NCBI RefSeq assembly: GCF_900115595.1
Contig: NZ_FOXA01000005.1
Coordinates: forward strand, 1 to 64,000
Origin: Tranquillimonas alkanivorans
GTDB lineage: Bacteria; Pseudomonadota; Alphaproteobacteria; Rhodobacterales; Rhodobacteraceae
Direction of reading: 5' to 3'
DNA length: 64,000 bases
The translations under genes were made by a program, and so were the position numbers. Positions within the stretch are counted from its first letter, which is position 1. Each line of letters begins with the position of its first letter. The notes beneath the pieces were generated by a model, which was not told where the DNA came from, made no database searches, and saw nothing but the letters and a program-made list of their open reading frames with translations. Positions 59,728-64,000 of this stretch are shown here, in pieces.

Positions 59728-61248
59728 ATGAGCGCACCGAAACCCGTCGTCCTGTGCATCCTCGATGGCTGGGGCAAGCGCGAGGACACCACCGCCAACG
59801 CGCCGGCTCTGGCAGACACGCCGAACTTCGACCGGCTGTTGGCCACGTGCCCGACCGCGCAGCTGACCACTCATGGGCCCGACGTGGGCCTGCCGACCGG
59901 CCAGATGGGCAATTCCGAGGTCGGGCACACCAATATCGGCGCGGGGCGGATCGTGGCGATGGACCTGGGCCAGATCGACCTGGCGATCGAGGACGGAAGC
60001 TTCTTCGAGAACGCGGCGCTGAAGGACTTCATCGCGACGGTGAAGGACGCAAACGGGACGGCGCACCTGATGGGCGTTGCTTCGGACGGGGGCGTGCACG
60101 GGCATATCGATCACATCATCGCGGCGGCGAAGACGATCACGGAGGCGGGCGTGCCGGTGGCGGTGCACGCGATCACCGACGGGCGCGACGTGGCGCCGAA
60201 GTCTGCCGACGGTTTCTTGGCAGACCTAGTGAAACGGCTGCCCGAGGGGGCGCGCGTCGTCACGGTGATCGGGCGCTACTATGCCATGGATCGCGATAAT
60301 CGCTGGGAGCGGGTCGAAAGCGCCTATGACGCCATGATCTGCGGCAAGGGCCGTACCGCGCCAGACGCGGAGGCGGCGGTGCTGGCCTCCTACGACGAGG
60401 GGAAGACCGACGAGTTCATCCCCGCCACCGTGCTCGAGGGGTACGGGGGCGCGAAGGACGGCGACGGATTCTTCTGCCTCAACTTCCGCGCCGACCGTGC
60501 ACGGGAGATCCTGCGCGCCGTAGGCGAGCCGGGCTTTTCCTCCTTCGATCCGGGCGAGCGGCCGACATTTTCGGCGCTTCTGGGGATGGTCGAGTACTCG
60601 ACCGAGCACAACGCCTTCATGGCGACGGTCTTTCCGAAGCGGAAGATCGTGAACACGCTGGGCGAATGGGTGGCGAAGCAGAAGCTGCGGCAGTTCCGCC
60701 TGGCCGAGACCGAGAAGTACCCGCACGTGACCTTCTTCCTGAACGGCGGGAAGGAGACCCCGGAGGAGGGGGAGGACCGGTACATGCCGAAATCTCCCGC
60801 CGTCGCGACCTATGACATGCAGCCCGAGATGTCGGCGCCCGAGGTGACTGAGAAGTTCGTCGAGGCGATCCGCGACCGCTATGACCTGATCGTGGTGAAC
60901 TATGCCAACCCGGACATGGTCGGCCATACCGGCGACCTGCAGGCCGCCATGCGCGCCTGCGAAGCGGTTGACCAGGGGCTGGGCGCGGCGCTGAAGGCGC
61001 TCGACGAGGTGGGCGGCGCGATGATCGTCACCGCCGACCACGGCAACTGCGAGATGATGGTCGACCCCGACACCGGCGGCCCGCACACCGCGCACACGCT
61101 GAATCCCGTGCCCGTCATCGTCGTGGGCGGGCCGAACGGCGCATCGCTGCGCGACGGGCGGCTCGCCGACCTGGCGCCGACGCTGCTGGACCTGATGCAA
61201 ATCGAGACGCCCGAGGAAATGACCGGCGAGAGCCTGATCGTGAGATGA
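59728..61248 (+). CDS. gpmI: 2,3-bisphosphoglycerate-independent phosphoglycerate mutase
   Basis: 506 aa, normal length; AAGGAG site. Interconverts 3- and 2-phosphoglycerate in glycolysis. Metal and catalytic motifs: CILDGWGKRED, Ser63 in MGNSEVGHTNIGAGR, SDGGVHGHIDH, NFRADRARE, and the second metal site NPDMVGHTGDL with TADHGNCEMM. Confidence 0.97.
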   Translation: MSAPKPVVLCILDGWGKREDTTANAPALADTPNFDRLLATCPTAQLTTHGPDVGLPTGQMGNSEVGHTNIGAGRIVAMDLGQIDLAIEDGSFFENAALKDFIATVKDANGTAHLMGVASDGGVHGHIDHIIAAAKTITEAGVPVAVHAITDGRDVAPKSADGFLADLVKRLPEGARVVTVIGRYYAMDRDNRWERVESAYDAMICGKGRTAPDAEAAVLASYDEGKTDEFIPATVLEGYGGAKDGDGFFCLNFRADRAREILRAVGEPGFSSFDPGERPTFSALLGMVEYSTEHNAFMATVFPKRKIVNTLGEWVAKQKLRQFRLAETEKYPHVTFFLNGGKETPEEGEDRYMPKSPAVATYDMQPEMSAPEVTEKFVEAIRDRYDLIVVNYANPDMVGHTGDLQAAMRACEAVDQGLGAALKALDEVGGAMIVTADHGNCEMMVDPDTGGPHTAHTLNPVPVIVVGGPNGASLRDGRLADLAPTLLDLMQIETPEEMTGESLIVR

Positions 61249-62369
61249 GGCTGGCGGCGCTCCTCCTCTGCCTCGCGCTTCCCGTCGCGGCGCAGTCGGC
61301 CGCCGCGCCGGATGACATGGCGCGGCGCGCGGCGGCGCAGTTGCAGCAGGCCGCGGCGGGGTTGGAGCGGGCAGGCAGCGCCCGCGACCGGGTGGCGGCG
61401 CTGACGCGCACGATACGTGCCTACGAGGCGGGGCTCGCCGCCATGCGTGAGGGACTGCGCCGGGCGAGCGCACGCGAACGGACGATCCGCGAGTCGTTCG
61501 AGGTCGAGCGCCTGCGGCTGGAGCAGCTGATTGGGGCGCTGCAAAGCATGCACTCCTCGCCCGAGGCGTTGCTGCTGCTTCACCCCTCGGGTGCGCTGGG
61601 AACCGCGCGGTCGGGCATGGTTCTGAGCGACGTGACGCCTGCGCTGCACGCCGAGGTCGAGGAGCTGCGCGCGAGGCTGGAGGAGTTGGCGACGCTGCGC
61701 GCGCTTCAGGACGGCGCGGCGCAGACACTGGAAGAGGCACTGCGCGGCGTGCAGGAGGCACGCACCCGGCTGAGCCAGGCGATCTCGGACCGGACCGAAC
61801 TGCCGCGCCGCGTGACCGAGGACCCGGCCCAGATGCGCCGGCTGATCGAGAGCGCTGACACGCTGGAAGGGTTCGCGACCAGCCTCGCCTCGCTGCCCGC
61901 CGATCCAGCCGCGCCCGACCTGCCGGATTTCGCCGCGGCGAAGGGCGACCTGGAGCTTCCGGTTCGCGGAACCGTCCGCCGGGGCTTCCGCGAGCCCGAC
62001 GCCGCCGGTATCCGCCGTCCGGGCCTGCTGGTTGAGACGGCGCCCGGCGCGGTGGTGACCACGCCCTGGCCGGCCACGATCCGCTATCTCGGGCCGCTGC
62101 TCGACTACGGAAACGTGATGATCCTTGAGCCTTCGGGCGGATATCTCCTCGTGTTCGCGGGACTAGATCAGGTCTATGGTCGCGCCGGAGACGTGCTGCC
62201 GGCGGGCAGCCCCATCGGGCTGATGCCGGGCGCGGACCGCGCGCCGGCGATCCCCGCCGCCGCGACAGAGCCCGGTGGTCAAGCGCCCGACGAGACGCTT
62301 TACTTGGAGCTGAGAGAGGGCGACGCGCCCGTGGACCCGAGGCAGTGGTTCAGACTGGATGAGGACTAG
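61245..62369 (+). CDS. EnvC-like murein hydrolase activator
   Basis: 374 aa; ATG overlaps the gpmI stop (ATGA). Signal peptide MRLAALLLCLALPVAAQSAA, long coiled coil (about res 30-215), then a degenerate LytM/M23 domain (GTVRRGFREPDAAG to the C-terminus). The expected His/Asp zinc ligands are missing (RRPGLLVE, MILEPSGGYLLVF), as in EnvC proteins that activate amidases without cutting peptidoglycan themselves. Probably coupled to the downstream ctpA. Confidence 0.88.
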   Translation: MRLAALLLCLALPVAAQSAAAPDDMARRAAAQLQQAAAGLERAGSARDRVAALTRTIRAYEAGLAAMREGLRRASARERTIRESFEVERLRLEQLIGALQSMHSSPEALLLLHPSGALGTARSGMVLSDVTPALHAEVEELRARLEELATLRALQDGAAQTLEEALRGVQEARTRLSQAISDRTELPRRVTEDPAQMRRLIESADTLEGFATSLASLPADPAAPDLPDFAAAKGDLELPVRGTVRRGFREPDAAGIRRPGLLVETAPGAVVTTPWPATIRYLGPLLDYGNVMILEPSGGYLLVFAGLDQVYGRAGDVLPAGSPIGLMPGADRAPAIPAAATEPGGQAPDETLYLELREGDAPVDPRQWFRLDED

Positions 62370-62378
62370 GACAACCAG

Positions 62379-63743
62379 ATGAAGAAATTCGTGATGGCCG
62401 CCCTCGGCGGCACCCTGGCCGGCGCCGTGTTGACCACCCAGGTGGCGGGGCCTCTGATCGCCCAGGAGAACGCGGGCAAGGCCAGCGTCTACGAGCAGCT
62501 CGACCTGTTCGGCGATATCTTCGAGCGCATCCGCGCGCAGTACGTCGAAGAGGTGGACGAGGGCGAACTGATCGAAGCCGCGATCGACGGCATGCTCACC
62601 TCGCTCGACCCGCACTCGAGCTACCTGAGCCCCGACGACGCCGAGGACATGCGCGTGCAGACCCGCGGCGAGTTCGGGGGCCTGGGCATCGAGGTGACGC
62701 AGGAAGAGGGCTTCGTGAAGGTCGTCTCTCCGATCGACGGCACGCCGGCCGACGCCGCGGGCATCGAGGCGGGGGACTTCATCACCCACGTCGACGGGGA
62801 GTCGGTGCTGGGCCTGACGCTGGACGAGGCGGTCGAGCTGATGCGCGGCCCGGTGGGCAGCGAGATCCTGGTGACCGTCGTGCGCGAAGGACGCGACGAG
62901 CCGTTCGACGTTTCGATCATCCGCGACACGATCACCCTGACCGCCGTGCGCGCCCGGACCGAGGGCGAGACGGTTGTGCTGCGCGTCACGACTTTCAACG
63001 ACCAGACGTTCCCGAACCTCGAGGAAGGGCTGGCCGAGCAGGTCGAGGCCGCGGGCGGCATCGACAACGTCAACGGCTTCGTGCTGGACCTGCGCAACAA
63101 CCCTGGCGGCCTGCTGACGCAGGCGATCAAGGTGTCCGATGCCTTCCTCGAGTCGGGCGAGATCGTCTCGACCCGCGGGCGCGATTCGGCCGACAGCGAT
63201 CGCTACAATGCCACGACGGGTGATCTGGCCGAGGGCAAGCCAATGGTCGTGCTGATCAACGGCGGCTCGGCCTCGGCGTCCGAAATCGTCGCCGGCGCGC
63301 TTCAGGACCACCGCCGCGCCATCGTCGTGGGCACCAAGAGTTTCGGCAAGGGTTCGGTCCAGACGGTGATGCCGCTGCGGGGCGAGGGCGCCATGCGGCT
63401 GACCACGGCGCGCTACTACACGCCGTCGGGACGCTCGATCCAGGCACTCGGCGTGTCGCCCGACATCGTGGTGCAGCAGCCGCCGCGCGGCGAAGAGGTC
63501 GCCGAGGAAGAAGAGAGTGGCAACCGGCCTCTCCGCTCCGAGGCCGACCTGCGCGGCGCGCTCGACAACGACTCGATGAGCGAGGACGAGCAGCGCATTA
63601 TCGAGGAAGAACGCGCTGCCGCCGAGAAGGCCGCCGAGCTGCGCGAAGAGGATTACCAGTTGGCCTATGCCATTGACATCCTCAAGGGCCTGACTGCCCT
63701 CGGGCCGGCACAGCTGGCCGAGCAGCGCGCCGCCGCCGATTAG
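62379..63743 (+). CDS. ctpA: Carboxyl-terminal processing protease (S41 family)
   Basis: 454 aa. An N-terminal hydrophobic segment anchors or exports it to the periplasm; PDZ domain about res 95-175 ([19 protein letters not shown]). Catalytic dyad Ser301 (GGSASASE) and Lys324 (TKSFGKGS); substrate channel region [20 protein letters not shown]. The Glu-rich C-terminus ([16 protein letters not shown]) is usual. Trims or degrades periplasmic and cell-wall-linked proteins. Confidence 0.95.
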   Translation: MKKFVMAALGGTLAGAVLTTQVAGPLIAQENAGKASVYEQLDLFGDIFERIRAQYVEEVDEGELIEAAIDGMLTSLDPHSSYLSPDDAEDMRVQTRGEFGGLGIEVTQEEGFVKVVSPIDGTPADAAGIEAGDFITHVDGESVLGLTLDEAVELMRGPVGSEILVTVVREGRDEPFDVSIIRDTITLTAVRARTEGETVVLRVTTFNDQTFPNLEEGLAEQVEAAGGIDNVNGFVLDLRNNPGGLLTQAIKVSDAFLESGEIVSTRGRDSADSDRYNATTGDLAEGKPMVVLINGGSASASEIVAGALQDHRRAIVVGTKSFGKGSVQTVMPLRGEGAMRLTTARYYTPSGRSIQALGVSPDIVVQQPPRGEEVAEEEESGNRPLRSEADLRGALDNDSMSEDEQRIIEEERAAAEKAAELREEDYQLAYAIDILKGLTALGPAQLAEQRAAAD

Positions 63744-63750
63744 GACGTAT

Positions 63751-63778
63751 GGGCCGCTCCTTCGGGGGCGGCCCTTTT
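63751..63778 (+). terminator. TTCG-tetraloop terminator after ctpA
   Basis: A 10-bp stem (GGGCCGCTCC / GGGGCGGCCC, one G-T pair) closed by a TTCG loop and followed by TTTT: a textbook intrinsic terminator 7 nt past the stop. Confidence 0.85.
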
Positions 63779-63795
63779 CCATTCCAGGGATACTC

Positions 63796-64000
63796 ATGAC
63801 ACCGGACGAGATCGCCCTTCTTCCGTACCGCCCCTGCGTCGGCGTGATGCTGATCAACGAGTCGGGGCATGTCTTCGTGGGACAGCGCGTCGATCGGGAC
63901 GAAGACGCTTGGCAGATGCCGCAGGGCGGGATCGACCCGGGCGAGGACCCGCGTGAGGCGGCACTGCGCGAGCTGGAGGAGGAGACAGGGATCCCTCGAG
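63796..64000 (+). CDS. rppH: RNA pyrophosphohydrolase RppH (partial)
   Basis: First 68 residues only; the window ends inside the gene. [20 protein letters not shown] then [17 protein letters not shown] and the Nudix box [22 protein letters not shown]-type residues (Gly, Glu, Arg-Glu, Glu-Glu spacing intact). It removes 5' pyrophosphate to start mRNA decay. Confidence 0.93.
   Translation, partial: MTPDEIALLPYRPCVGVMLINESGHVFVGQRVDRDEDAWQMPQGGIDPGEDPREAALRELEEETGIPR

Noticed and set aside
60226-61761. 511-aa minus-strand ORF across gpmI and the EnvC-like gene
   Set aside because: Shadow of two well-supported plus-strand genes; low-complexity Pro/Arg/Ala start.

Overview
The window looks like a chromosomal segment of a marine-type Rhodobacteraceae (Roseobacter-group) alphaproteobacterium. 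The basis is the high-GC backbone, the run rsfS-rlmH-gpmI-envC-ctpA-rppH, the leuC/leuD/leuB cluster, the nepR-ecfG / phyR general stress locus and a DctPQM TRAP transporter. This is recognition by eye; no database search was run.

Positions 1 to about 20000 are accessory DNA. They begin with a possible IS21-type end (45-95). A DISARM-like anti-phage cluster follows: a C5-cytosine methyltransferase on the + strand, facing a minus-strand operon of UvrD-like helicase, DrmA helicase, DrmB (DUF1998) and a NERD-nuclease/helicase fusion. The expected phospholipase-D protein DrmC is not in the window, and neither are recognisable DrmD or DrmE proteins. Next comes a mobilisation and maintenance module: a possible replication protein, a KfrA-like coiled-coil DNA-binding protein behind a 31-bp palindrome, a MobV relaxase, and a hairpin-crowded spacer that may hold oriT. 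Small unknown genes, an HTH protein and an atypical tyrosine recombinase follow. The block ends with a secreted ankyrin protein coupled to a membrane coiled-coil protein, just before an intact tRNA-Cys.

Positions 20290-24130 hold a secreted AhpD-like protein and a dctP-dctQ-dctM TRAP transporter. The transporter lies between two broken copies of the 3' part of tRNA-Pro.

Positions 24133-35402 are a complete integrated element of about 11.3 kb, bounded by 55-bp direct repeats (54/55 identical) that are the 3' part of tRNA-Pro(CGG). It carries a P4-type integrase, AlpA-like regulators, a primase-helicase followed by an iteron-like, AT-rich stretch (candidate origin), small phage-like genes, a serine resolvase and a protein with a zincin HEAQH motif. 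At its right end is a Panacea-type antitoxin with a candidate toxin. No capsid or tail genes are visible, so it resembles a phage satellite or an integrative mobilisable element.

From 35448 to 64000 is housekeeping backbone: an EamA transporter, leuB, an EEP-family hydrolase and a membrane protein, leuD and leuC, an MscS channel, an FNT transporter, TamA/TamB, a PRC-barrel protein, an amidoligase with a class-I glutamine amidotransferase, the general stress response set (histidine kinase, EcfG, NepR, PhyR) with a palindromic EcfG-type promoter, a Crp/Fnr regulator, RsfS, RlmH, GpmI, an EnvC-like protein, a CtpA-like protease and the start of RppH.
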